Positions 38,454-51,700 of a stretch of DNA of 64,000 nt are shown one piece after another (the first letter of the stretch is position 1; each line of letters begins with the position of its first letter). The notes beneath the pieces were generated by a model. The model was not told the DNA's origin, made no database searches, and saw only the letters and a program-made list of their open reading frames with translations. Both the position numbers and the translations under genes were made by a program. The stretch comes from Moringa oleifera (lineage: Eukaryota; Streptophyta; Magnoliopsida; Brassicales; Moringaceae): positions 2,299,001 through 2,363,000 of the forward strand of contig JAJFZO010000049.1 in NCBI GenBank assembly GCA_021397835.1, given 5' to 3'.

Positions 38454-41400
38454 TCATGAATACCATTTATTCAGAAGTTCCAGGAGAAGAACTGCAGCAG
38501 AGTCCTTGGCCTTTTTGACACTCGGCATTGGCTCTCCAATGCATTCATCTGTCCATCCCCTATCAGTAGTATTCACACGAACAGCAAATGTAAACCTCTT
38601 CGCATGTGCAGGACCACCCTCATTTACACACCTGTGCAAGCAAATATGTAAAATCATTCATCCACCCCATTTAGCTTAATTCTGATATTAATGAAACTAA
38701 TAAAAAATACCATACCGGTAGAATGGCATGGGCCAATTTCTACGCAAGCAGATGTCATTTAATGTCTGTCTAGTAAATGATTGACTGCCATTCTTCTTCT
38801 TCTTTCCCATCTCATCACCCTTCTCCTTAGCTTCAACTATTTCCTTCTCTTTCAGGATCTCAAGTGCATTCCTAGCAGCTAGTTTCTGTGCCATCTTCTT
38901 TTGTGGGTTTTGGGCAACTCCTACTTGCACACCATCAATGAAGACTTCAACAGTGGCCAAATTGCCAGATCGAGTCGCTTTATATTCCAAGCCTTCAGCT
39001 TGTTGCTGGCATCGCTCTTGCAGCTCCCTAACAGGATGCATTGGCAATGTTTCTGGGGTGACCATTGGACGCAACAAGGGCTGAAAAACCTGGGTAAAGA
39101 GATTTGCAAAAAAGGAAAAGTCAGATCTCCCAGAGTACAGAACAGCAAGAATAAAATGGAGGGAGAATGACTAGGAGGATCACGCAGGGATTAGGGGTAA
39201 GGAATGTGAATTAGTAGAAGACTGAAAGTCCAGCATCTGAAACTAACCCTCCATACAGCAGCTGTATCCCTTCCGCTATCGAGAAATATGGAACCAGCAA
39301 TAGATTCAACAATGTCACCAAGAACCTTTGGAGCTTTGCAATCTCCCAGACCAAAGGAATTGAATCCTGGCTTTGAAAACTCATCCTGAACTTCCTTGAC
39401 AAAATCCCGAATCTGAAAACAGAAGCCAGGAAAACCAAGTTAGAAGCAAACCCCACCAGGTACAAGGGAGTCTCTGATTCAATCAAGAAATTCACAACCA
39501 GCAACAGCAGCTAACCACTATCAAACAAACAGAAAATGAAAATAAGATGATAAACCTGTTTTTCAAGGGCACTTGATCCATGCCTAAGGTGAACATGGAG
39601 CTTATGTTTTACTGCAACACGTGCAAAGTTTTCATTGTTCACAGCAGCAGCTCGCAAGTCAGTCAAGCGACCTGGGGGCAGATCTGCGTATGTGAAGAAC
39701 AAGTGCCGTGTAATCAGATGATCCAAAACTGCATCACCAACAAATTCCAAGCGCTGATAACAGGATACTCCAGAAGATGGCCGTGAAGCATGAGTAATAG
39801 CTTCCACCAAGAGGCCCCGGTCTTTGAATTTAATGTTCAAGGCACCTTCTAGGGTATCAAAGTCAATACTTCTAAGGATGCTCTCAGGAATATTGGATGG
39901 TCGAACCGTGCATTCTATTTCTTCAGGATCAGACTCTACTTGAATCCCAATCCATTTCATGAAGTGGTTAGCTGCATTCTTCCCACCCTCAACATAATAA
40001 ACACCAATTAATGCTTCAACAACATCTGCCAATGTCTTGCTAGAGAGGACTCTATATGAACTTGAGTCACTCTCGAGTTCACCATCTTCCTTTTCTCCAT
40101 CTTCATCACCATCGCCAAGGTGATTTGTTCCTAGTCCATCCTCAGCAAGCAATTTCTCTTGATCAAATAAGCAGCAGTCTCCATCTTTTGTATCCTCATC
40201 AAAAACTGGCAGCACTCCAGGAGCAGCCCATCTAGATGGAGCAAAACGATCTGCTTGGATATATGACTGCAGACCTTTGCTGAGAGCGTACTGATATAGG
40301 ACCATGTTACTCACCATCTGTTGTCGCATCCTAGTGAGTTGACCTTCATGTTTCTGGGGATACTTAAGAAACAAAAAACGACTAACAACCCATTTTAGAT
40401 AAGCATCTCCTAGAAGTTCTGCTCTTTCATAGCAGAATGTCTCCTGGCATGAAGCAGCAGTCAGCGCTTCCAAGATCTGTTGATATAGGACGAACAAGTC
40501 AATTAATAACTAGTGCTCAAACAATTAAATGCATTAATAATGGTTCACGGCCAGTTCAAATTGATCAGTTCTCAGAGTACCTTTGAAGCAGGCACAGGAT
40601 AGTTTATTATATCCTTTAGTTGAATTGCAAGCAACATACTTTCAACCCTCCTCATGATAGAGGGTAACCTCTGGGCTCCTCGAACAAGTGATCCAGGAAG
40701 AGGATGTATAAAGCAGAGCTCAGGAGGAAGAAACACATAATATGTTTTATCAAGGCTCTCCTCAGATTCATCTTCATGTGCTACACAAAAATAACTTGCA
40801 TATTTAGCTCAAAAGACTAGAAAAGGTGAACAAAGTATTCTAAGGGCAAGAACGATTTCTTAAAATACCTTCCGAGTGTTCGAATCGAGGAGAGAGGAGA
40901 TTCTTGCAATATGAAACACCACGTCCTCTTATTAAAGGTTGATGCTTAAATACCAACTCAACTCCATACCTATTTATGACATAGAGAGGACTCAACAGCC
41001 CAACACACCTTTGTTGTGCAAGAAGAAATGAAAAGCACCTCCAATCTATGAGGATTTAGAACTACCATCAACAATAAGTTGTTGAGGAATGTGGTTTTGT
41101 GACATCTGCAAACTCTTAAAACTCGACAGTAGTAGACTAGTCCTTCACAGATTAAGATGAGCTTTTACCTTCTTCTCGCACAACATTTCAGGTGCATTAA
41201 GGCTATCAAGTCCTTGTATTACAAACAAGAAATTAGTAGGTACTTGGCTAAATTATCTTGAGTAGAAAATAAAATGGCAGGAATTAAAGGGCCAAGAAGT
41301 ATGAGATGGCGATGTAGGTCATACTTTTGCCTGTAATAATCAGCATATGAGCTGTACTCCAGAGGACCAAGATAGCCCTCTTTCCTAGGGAATGAGGTCT

Positions 41401-44400
41401 CTGCAGTCATATCATAACGTATTGAATCCACATAAAACCTCTTCCCTGAGTGAGCAGCTGTCACAATTTTACCTACAAGATCTTCCACATCAGTGCAACC
41501 ATCAGCCATTAACAGTTTGCCTTTAGATAAATCCACTTTTTGCATATCAAGAGCATCTCGATCAGGAACCAACCCAGAAGCTTTCACAACATCAAACTGT
41601 GCCACAGCTCCTCTGATACCATAAGTGGGGTGCGATTTCTGTCCAAGAGCCATGCCATGACGCAACTTCCCAAATCCATACTCCCTTCTATCTCCACCAA
41701 GTGTCCTCTCATTTGTGCCAAGGTAAACATCTGGTCGAGCTCTCTGAAGGGGGTTGTTCCATGCATCTGTTCTAATTATTTTTTCAACCAAAGCCCAGTC
41801 AATTTCTTTTACAGGATCTACAGACTTATCGCCAACCACAGGAACAAACAAATATGTCTTTACAGGATCCCAAGGCGTGGTGGAGGGTTCAACATCCACG
41901 TCTAGTACGATACTCATCAATCTTACATGAAAGTTTTTTAGGGATGCCAGCTGCATACAGACAGAACGCAAAGGTTTAGTTAGCCACCAGAAGCTAAACT
42001 TCTAATTAGTGAAAGGGAACATACTGAATTTAATCATCATTCACAAAATTAGAATAATCAATCAACCTGACTTTCAGTAATGTCTATTGAACCCCTAAAG
42101 ACAAGGGATGCCTTTGTAATCATGGCCCGAGCGATAAATAGATCCATCGACATCGATAACACCTGTTAACATTAAGCACTTAACAAATTTAGAAAATATG
42201 AATTTATTTATCACAAGCAGCCGACACTTTTGAGAATAAATCAGAATACCTCTGCATCCAGCTCATTGCCAAAAATTACTGCAAAATCTGAAACTTGAGT
42301 TAAAAATGGATCTTTTGAAGAGCCATTGCTAACACATTTGACAGCATACATGTACAGATGAAACAATCTGGAGTTGTCACAACCATCTCTCCCAGACAAG
42401 ATCCATTCTCCCTGTGGGCCAGAGGAAGTTTAAGTCTATCTAGATCAGAGGCAATATAAACCTTGAGAGCTTTTGACAATAATTGTTAGTATGATACAAG
42501 GAAATGAAATTTATTAGTAGAACATATGTCCAAATATCAGGGATTTTGCAATAATATAATGATAGAATTATATTCATAATGCTCTAATGCAACAAAACCA
42601 ATAATAATATAAATACAGTCCTGCTCAAAGTTAAAAGGTTCTAGGCTAATATCACTAATGAAGCATAACAATTTGACAATTTTCCATGTAGATGATAACA
42701 AATCATTGATAATCCTTGTTTCTCTTAGTAGTGATCTGGACAGCACCTGACAGAAGTTAGAATATAGAACTCATGATAGGTTCAAACATATAGAAGCATT
42801 CACCCCCCTGAGGGCCAAAGAAGCAGAAAGAAACAGAAAAGCTCATAAAATTTTCAGGTGCTATCACTTTTTCTAATCCTACCACACAAGCACATCATGC
42901 TCTGAATGAAAATTACTTTCCACAAGAGAAAGGAGCAAGATAAAGAAAAAGCAGAGTCTAATGTACAAACAAAGACCTTATGCTTAAGAGCTTCAAAAAG
43001 CACCAATTGCTATCTTCTTGTTTCTGCTCCAACCAAAAAAAAAAGGCACCAATTTATAGATTTGAAAAATCAATTCAGTCCCATCATTGACCAAGATGTC
43101 ATGCATTTCCTATGCCCATTTGCTACATTAAAAACAAAAAGGAAAGAAAGAGATAAATCAAGAGTTGATGCATAGCAAACTAACCTTAAGTATATCAGCT
43201 ACACCTTCAGGATAGAACTCTCTATGTCTAGCAGTCCCAGGAAGTGGATCTCCTTCATCATTTTGGTCAACCTTTTCCGCTTCTTCACCACTTCCCTTGT
43301 CTGGCAAGAGCATATCAGTAAATGCTCCCATCTCATGGAGCTTCTTGCAAGCAGCTAAACAAACAGCCTACAAAATAACAAGACAATTAGGCAAAATCAT
43401 TGAACAAGAATTAGATAAAATTTGCATAACAGACAATATGCTAGCATGCCTGTTGTGCAAGGCGCATTGAACTGCATACAGGACCCTCAAGCTTTTCAAA
43501 GGGTGCATTACAGGGGAGTTGAAGCTTGCATGAATATTCAGTGGGACCACCTGGCTTTTCATGCCACTCCATAATGAATTCAGGACGAAGGATTGAATAC
43601 CTAGATGATATATGCAAGGAAACAGAGAAAAAGACATTTTCAACAAATAAAGTATTTAAGTAATACATTTGGCTAAAAATCACCATTTTGAATTAACAAT
43701 CCATACCTGTCACTTGGTAGCTGAGAGCAATAAAAATGGATGAGTCCAACAGCAGAATTCAAGCTCACAATCGCACCAGTTGATTCCACTTGGTACACTG
43801 TACCCGGTACTGAATCCACTGAAAGCAACCTTGAAGTATCTTTAAGATGACTAAGGTCAGTTCTCTCAATTGCCTCCTTGCGCAAGGTCTCCTCACTGTT
43901 CCGAGCATTCCGTAAAAACGCTGCATGAGACAAATTTCCCCTACACATATTGAAATATTTATTATTATCATTATTATTACTATTATTATTTATTCATTTA
44001 TTTAACTTCATGTCAACCATTAATTGGAATAAGATGTTTGCAATAATGCAGCAGTGCAAGTACCTCTCAACCATCAGGATATAATCTGAGCCAGGCTTTC
44101 TTGCACGACCTCTAGACTGGATATATGCCAGAACAGTCTTTGCAAGATCAAATCGAATAACAACGTTGCATTGCCTGATATCAAGTCCCTCCTCAGCAAC
44201 GCTGGTGGCAACCAACAGTGTCACCTATGATAAAAAAAAACTTCATCAGATGATGTCTATCAACAAATACTTCATGTCTATCGAACAGCAGTATGCATGG
44301 CATTTAAACATACACGACCATCTCTGAATTTTGCAATTGTGTCCTGCATTTGGCATGTCCTCATTTCCTGACTGTTGTTGTGTCCAATCAAGCTCGCACA

Positions 44401-47400
44401 CTTAATAAAACTTAGAGATGGAAGCTCTGCAAAAACCTGCAAACTTGGCAAAGCATAACAAAGCCCAGTGAGGAACTTGCAAGGGAATTACGAGTCAACA
44501 AAACCTTGAAAAAGTTCATTTTTATTAACTTATTTAACCTTTGGAAGAACTAATGCAGCAACAACTCGCTCAACAAAGATGATTGCACGAAAATCCTCTG
44601 TTTGCTGATATTTGAGTAGTGTTTTAATTAATGACTGCACTTTTGGAGTCACTTTCCCATCAGCTACAGCAGCTCCTATTATTACATCCACATGCTCCCC
44701 ACCAGAGACAACTGCACCACATGAGTTGCATGAGCCAAGAAAAGATCTAATGTTTATTATCAGAACAAACAAGAAGTCTCAGAAGAAAGAACAGAGGAAG
44801 TTTCAATAAGAAAATAAAATAAAGATAAGCAAGTGGCAGGATAAGCTTGATATAGGGTAAAGCTTGCTAATGAATATTTATGTTTCATTTAGGTTTCCCA
44901 GGCACAACAACACAATCGTTAGTCCAGTAATTTTTCGCACAGACCACAGTAAGCAAGAACCAATCTAATTTTCCTACCATGAATCAACCTCAAGTGACTA
45001 AGAACCTAGAACTAGACCCACCATGAGTATCAGGGAGCTCCCCCTCCTCAATCTCGTCAAGATTATTTCCATTCTGTGCAGTGCCATTCACTGTGTCAGC
45101 AGCAGCTTTGATATCCTTATCAGAAACAGCACCTTCTGATAATTGGCATTGTAAAAGAGACACGACCTTATTAAGGTAGGACTCTTGAAATTTGACATCA
45201 AGCTGGTAGTTTGCCCTCTCATCATTTTGTAAAGCTGTCAAAAAAGATTGTGCAACCTGCAAAACATATGACCTGAATTAATAAATAACAGTTCATAACC
45301 AATTACAGATGGCAAGAACAACAAAGAAAAGCTATTTAACTTTTAAGATATAGTACCTTGTAAGCACACCACTGACCCAGTTCAGCAAGGGCATAATTGA
45401 TAGCCCTCAATTTTTGGATCAAATTAGCGGCCCCATCACTCTCTGTCCTTTCCGAGACACCATAGACTTGGCGCAGCTCTTCTTTCGCTCCTGCATCTCT
45501 AGCTCCCATAAATTGCCACTTACTCTTTCTAGAGCTAGATTGTGCAGCTTCTTCAACTGCCACTTCCATTTGTTTTATTTGTTCATGAAGGGACCACAAG
45601 GTAGCAGCTTTGTCATACTCGACCACAATTTCCGAGGGCATTGGCACATGTTTTTCCAGTTCCTTGCGGTCTTTTATTGTACAAACAATGGAATCTAGTT
45701 TACTCTCAAGATTGCGAATTTTAATAGCACAATCTACTTGACTTGAAACACCTGAACATGACAACATCATGAATAAGAAAATAATATCAAGATTTGAGAC
45801 ATTTGTAGAAGCAGGTAGGATAAGGAGACTGAATAAGTCGCTATAGAAATTCTGATAAGAAAAGCAAGGGCAGGGAAATTAGAAGCTTTGGAGAAAAAAT
45901 ATATATATAAACTCCAGAAAAGAAACTCTGCCAGAGATTAAATACATACCCTTTAAATTAACAGGAGAAGCAGTCATTCCAAAAACAGATGGTCTCATCT
46001 CCTTTGCAGTTCTGTGGTAGAACTCTGACATCACCAATGAATATGGATGTTTCTTCACAGCATGATGACACTCATCCAGAATAAGAAGATCAATTGCTTC
46101 CATTTTAATTATGCTGTGCCTTAAAATGTTCAACAGAATTTGAGCTGTCATAACCAGAACCTGTAGAAGGAGAAAAAAAAATGAAGACTAATCAAGCAAG
46201 TAAATTAAGGGGACAAGTCTTAAGCTAGAGAACCAAAGACATAAGAGTATAAACGCATCTGAACTTTTTATTTCTGGAGGAATAGCTCATACTCAGACCA
46301 ACAATGGCAATAAACCAGAGAAGTGAAGGAATGCTTCGATAGGTACAACTGATAAAGAATGACTAATAACATTAACAAAGTTATTAATTCAACAGAAAAT
46401 TAGTTAAACATCAAAGGAGATTCAGATTAACAAAAAAAGCAACAGATGGCACCTTTATCAATTAACATTCAGAAACAGAGTCTCCCAGATGCATGACAAC
46501 AAGAACATACACAAAATACCATTATGCTACTGCAAGGTTAGCCAGTACAGACTTAATATCTGATTAATCAGGAATGAGAAAAAAAAGGAGCGGGGATTGG
46601 AGACACACTGGGGATATGTTCCTCATTCAACCTAAATTGTCCTGGAGAACAATCATTGCTGTTTTAAAACTTAACCTCCTGGGAGAAGGGTTTCAAGAAC
46701 TCAGATTTAGCATTGACTGATGCCACTAAGAACAAATCCAATATCATGCTACCTACCCTAATGATAATCATCTAGACACCCTCCAAACACTTTCTGGAGG
46801 AAGACTTCATGGCATCACTAAATGATCAGTAAGGCCATCCACCTTAGAGGGAATATGTCTTTTGATTCTTTCCTCCGATAACAAATATTAATCATACAAG
46901 TAATCAGAAGTCAATGCAAACAAAAACAAGCAAAGTTACCTGCTTTGTTTCAAACTCCCGTTGCCACCGTCGAATATCCCAGAAGTCTTGACCCATCTCA
47001 CCACAATAATGGCCCACAAGATAACCAGTTTGTTCGCGAATGACTTCAGCTTGCTGAAATTAGACAATGGCAAGAGTGACAACTCATTCAGCAGTCAGTG
47101 GACACCACAAGAGCTTGCATTTCTAAACAGATAACTTTTACCAAAATAAACTACCTGGTAAACAAGAGGAACTTTAGGAACTAAAAATACAGCAAGCATT
47201 TTCTTATTTTTCCTTTGCAAATCATTGGAGATACTTCTAATGAGGAGAACTGCAATGAGTGTCTTCCCTGCTCCTGTTTCAAGAAAAGCTATGGTGTTTT
47301 TCTTCTTGGCCTGTTCAAGAACATCTAATTGATACTGGCGCGCTTGCTCTTCAGGCAGCTTTTCCTTGTGGTCTTCAGGCTTCCCCTCTGCCTTTCCATT

Positions 47401-48303
47401 GCATTCTTGGCTTTTGTCATTTGTCTCCTTTCCCTCTCCATCACGATCAACTTCCCAAGTGCCTAACCGAAAAACCATCTCATTGGAACCTGATTTATCC
47501 CTCTCCCAGTAACCCCTAAGTTCTCTATCCCTCATATCCCTATCTCTACCATCTCTCCTACCACTGCCACCATTGTAATATTCTCTTCTCCTAATGCGAT
47601 CCCTATCATTCCTATCACTCTCATCCCAATCACGTGGCCTTTTCCTACTAGAACACCTCTCTCTTTCCCTAGGGTAATATTGCCCTCTAATGGTATGATT
47701 CCTCTCACTCTTGTAACTACTAATCCGAGACCTTTTGTTGCATGTCTCTTCTCTCTCAAATTCCCTATCCCTCCACACCTCACTACTCCTACTATGGCTC
47801 CTCTGCTCTCCATTCTCTTTAAAAGAATTAACCAATAATTTATTTTCTCCTTTAGCATCCACTGAACTGACTTCCCTATAGTTACCATTCTTCACCAGCC
47901 CATTTCTCTCAAAGGTATCCCTTTCAACGCCATTAGACTGCAAAATTCCATTAGTAGATTGATTCTTGCATTCATCAACTGCACAATCCTGCAACCAACC
48001 TTCTTCCACACTGCAGTTCTGAACTCCATTCCCAATCACAGTACTGTTGGCAGTAGGGAGGCCGCCACCATTTTTGATGCTATCAAGAATGTGATCAATC
48101 CCTCCAAAGAAATCGTTAACCAGAGTCTCCTGGTTTGTGCCATTATCAACTGATTCGTGAACATTTGGAGCATCAAAATCCACAAAATCACCAATAAGGT
48201 CACAGGAAATGTCCTCACAAGCGTCCAGCCAGTAAGATGGCCTCACATCCTCCAGAGATGAGCCATTGGCCGCGCCCGCTGAAACCCTAGTTCCATCCTC
48301 CAT
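38454..48303 (-). CDS. DCL1: DICER-LIKE 1, miRNA-producing RNase III
   Basis: The nuclear enzyme that cuts miRNA precursors with HYL1 and SERRATE. Twenty exons: 48303-47155, 47053-46940, 46160-45950, 45751-45357, 45256-45022, 44711-44539, 44436-44314, 44224-44064, 43940-43707, 43600-43450, 43367-43185, 42411-42250, 42162-42067, 41950-41325, 40969-40869, 40780-40581, 40476-39556, 39412-39248, 39089-38716, 38631-38454. They total 5,952 nt, or 1,983 residues (Arabidopsis about 1,909, also 20 exons). In order: Arg/Asp/Glu-rich N-terminus with basic NLS stretches (about 170-310), Walker A ETGAGKT (about 345), DECHH (about 450), helicase C ([22 protein letters not shown]), DUF283, PAZ in exon 14, RNase IIIa ([14 protein letters not shown]), RNase IIIb ([13 protein letters not shown]) and two dsRBDs. 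Intron 10 uses a GC donor; the other joins are GT-AG. The start is ATG 48303, and the 330 bases before it have no ATG. Confidence 0.96.
41006..41194 (-). ncRNA. miR838-like hairpin in DCL1 intron 14
   Basis: Intron 14 (40970-41324) contains a long foldback. Core arms 41014-41036 and 41161-41183 pair over 23 positions with two mismatches and two G:U pairs. Outer bases CACCT (41006-41010) and AGGTG (41190-41194) pair after a small internal loop. Inward, 41037-41070 remains largely complementary to 41121-41160, making a stem of roughly 60-80 pairs with a loop near 41071-41120. The DCL1-sense 3' arm reads TTTTCATTTCTTCTTGCACA (41034-41015). That closely matches Arabidopsis miR838 as I remember it, and MIR838 also lies in DCL1 intron 14. 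In Arabidopsis, DCL1 cutting its own intron aborts splicing. Precise mature ends and expression cannot be told from sequence. Confidence 0.78.
42153..42261 (-). promoter_or_regulatory. miR162 target site across the DCL1 exon 12/13 junction
   Basis: Exon 12 ends CTGGATGCAGAG (42261-42250) and exon 13 begins GTGTTATCGA (42162-42153). Joined, they form the known miR162 site, complementary to UCGAUAAACC...CUGCAUCCAG with one bulged base. Unspliced RNA continues GTATTCTGATT instead and so lacks the part pairing with the miRNA 5' seed. Only spliced DCL1 mRNA should be cut, as shown for Arabidopsis. Confidence 0.85.
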
Positions 48304-48733
48304 CACAATACAACGGTAAGACACTTCACCACACACTAAATACCAAGCACAACACTCACTTAAAAACTCAGAAAGAAACGAAACGAAATTTTGCTATCAA
48401 AACCAAAACCACACAAGAGAAACACAAGAACAATAAAGGTACTGATAACTATAAAGGAAAGAAAGAAAATGAAAACAGAAAGAGGCGGTAAAACAAGAAG
48501 ATCTTGAATTGCGCTCAGATTGTAAGAGAAAAAGGAACTAGCGAAACGAGAGAAGCTAGAGACCGAAGGAGTTGTACAGATTAGGGTGGATAGACCGTAC
48601 GAAACACGCAAATAGTTGGGGTTTGATTGAAAGAGTGACAGAAACCACAAGATATAAACCCCTAAACTTTGTTTGTGTGTGATTCTTAGATTCCACGGTC
48701 TATCAACACCTATTCTGCTCTCTTCGAACCGTC

Positions 48734-48764
<31 letters not shown>
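48734..48764. repeat. (CT)n microsatellite upstream of DCL1
   Basis: A perfect TC repeat of about 15 units, about 0.43 kb upstream of the DCL1 ATG, near the inferred transcription start. Read in the DCL1 direction it is a GA repeat, of the kind bound by BBR/BPC proteins. Confidence 0.85.
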
Positions 48765-48768
<4 letters not shown>

Positions 48769-51700
48769 TCTTCCTCTCTACTGCCTCTACGAGTTTGCTA
48801 CTGGGTTTTAGCTCTGCTTCCGTTCTTGCCAAAAAAACAAAAGCATCTTTTACTAAGAGAGAGGATATCTTTTCTATTTTTCTTTCCATTTTTGGTTTTA
48901 TTTTCTTTTTTAACAGATTTAAGGCGGTTTGCCAAACAGTACGTTTACCGTGACTGGTTAAGTAGGATGGTTTTACGCTTTCACTTCTTGGAAAGTACAA
49001 AGTCCCGCGCCTTGTAACTTCATATGACCAATAAGAATAAGCCACGTATGAATGAGGACTTCTATTTACACGTGTAGATCCGTGACTGGTAGGTCGGCTA
49101 GGGTTTTTCGACCTTTGGTAACCCTCATGGTAGTGGTCACTGTGGTCTTACTTTACAGTAGAAACAAAAACATGAGGGCGTCACTTTTGTATCAATAAGC
49201 CGAAAGTGCAGTGGGCCACGTGGCAAGTTGAAAGGCGGGGCGTATCGTATGCTTGGAATGCCTTGAAAAGTCAACAACTGATGGAAGCAACCTGAGCCGT
49301 CTGATTTATTCCTGATGGAGGAGAAAAAAGAGGACGAATTATTCCCTACACCGTGGTGAATATTATTATCGGAGGAGATCTTCCCTGGGGGACCCACCAA
49401 ACTGGGCTGATGAGGATCCACATGTGGGTTAGTTAGTTGTTGTTGCATTGAGAGAGCTGGAAAATTGAAAAAGATCGTATGGCTGGCAAGCAATTTCTGA
49501 GTGCCCTGGAAAACTTTTAACAGTTGGGTCATCAAGTTGGGATTCGGTCAATCAAAATCCAGGACCAGGACCAGGACCAGGGCATCGTGGGATATCTTCC
49601 GGGCAGGCCGAACTCTGGTTGACTTTTTACAGCCTTAACCAAGAAGGAGAGAAACAGAAGTAACTATTTCTATTATCATTATTATTATTATTACTACTAC
49701 TATTGTGTCCTTTTCACGAGCAAATGTGATATCGAAGTGACTGATAAAATAATTATGGACATTTTTGCTTCGTAAAAGTTGAAAGAGAAGTTTCACGTGT
49801 ATTCATTTATTGACCAAAGAACCACCAAGTCCAATATTTTCTCGACAACCAATCACTCCACGCCCACTGCAGGTTCTTTGCATAACATATTCAATGGAAA
49901 ACGAATGGCTGGTCTCACAGTTTTTGATACTTTGGCTACAGTTTTCCGTGCACTAACAAGAACCAATGGAGATGACACTGGCATGGGGATTCTGTTTCCT
50001 TTATGTACAAACCCCTCCATTTTGTCTACATCAATCCTTGTTCAAAATCTAAGGAACAAACGTTATAAAATCGTTAACACCCTGAATTGATCAGAAATTC
50101 ACACCGGTCCAGGCTCTGGACGTCTGAAAATTGGACCAAACTGACATCCCAAATTCAGACGTTGATGATGGGCCAAACAACCAAACAGGCCCAAAACGAA
50201 TGAGTTTGTAAGCTTAGAGCAGACTACAGAGATGGGAAATTGGTTCCCCCAGTCGATCCCTCAATTTCTGCCTTTTGGTTAAGAGTCATTGACAACATGG
50301 GATAATTATTTTCAGCAAAACGAGCTGATATTATGAAGTCGAAAGAGTAGTTCCACTTAAAACGCCAGAAAAAAACAAAAGAGAAGGAAAAAGAAGAATC
50401 GTGGATCTCACACAAATTGTACAGAAGATGTATACACAACACAAGGGAGCTGGAGCATATAACGACTAGGTGGAAGGCGTGGATCAGATTGGAAAGGGAC
50501 ATGATCTGAGTTCACCTGTTTGCCCAAATTGAACAAGAAATTGAAATGTGTCAGGTTTTATACAGACGAGACGTTGGGAGGGCACACATTATTATTGTTT
50601 AGGTTATGCAATAACACATGCATATGATGAGTACCGTGGTCAGGCCCTCCCAGCCAGCATCAGCTGCAGTAGATACCCCACAGTTTGTCAAAGCCGCATG
50701 TGGATCACATTATCAGAACGATAGTTCAATTATCAGGTGGTCGGCCGGCTATCCACTGCCTCGATCCGTACTAATTAAGAGATTTCACTTTCATTAGTCA
50801 CTCACCCACCCCACTTCACTTTAACCCATCAAATCTTAACAATCTATACCAAATTATTTTCCGTCCCTAATTAACAGTTTTTTTACTGTAGTTTTACACT
50901 TTTCAGATGAGATTACAAATATATTCAACATGACAGAGATCAACACAGCATTACCAGCATGTATACTTAAGAGAGACCGTGATGAAGTGCTGGTGAAGAA
51001 TAGGATATCATGATGATGAATGCAAGCGAAGTCAAGAGTGAGATTTTCTTTGTGATGATTTCATCTTGTGTTTTTGCTTGAATTAGTGTGGGCAAACAAA
51101 AGGGCCAAAGTGAAATTCTATATATAGAATGTGATTATCTTTGGAATTTAAAGCAAAAAGAGTGATGGGTGAAGATCAATCAATGACCTGCAAGAAAAGA
51201 ACTAATTTCAAACTGTTAATCAACAGCATGCGCATTCATTCATTAGGTAAAGCTAGGTTTTTGTCTTTGGTTGGATCCATGGATCCGGATTTGCCCAGGA
51301 CTGAATTTTTCAGACGGGTACAAGCAGATTCCCCCCTCCACATATATAGCTGCAAGTACCTCTTGAACAAAGAAGCAGATAGAGCCAAGAATTGATCAAA
51401 ATATTGTAATTAGGACAGTTTTGTCACAGTTTAAACCTGAATTATAACCATTGAGAAAGTTTATAACAATAATAATGCTTGACAGTGGCGTAATAATTAT
51501 CATATTAATGAAATGTGGGTCTAAATATCAAATCATATTGACTTACCAATTTCAATAATTGCCTGTGTTAATTTTAGTACTAGTAGAATTTATTATAGTA
51601 ATGACCAAACTACTAGAATTATTGCTCAAGGCCAAAACCCTATTAACCCCAAAAGAAAAGAGAAATGAAGGAGAAAACTTCAAAGTTTCTGCAGTAGACG

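Noticed and set aside
48304..48336. Longer N-terminus for DCL1
   Set aside because: The extension would need a non-ATG start; [10 protein letters not shown] at 48303 resembles the known DCL1 beginning.
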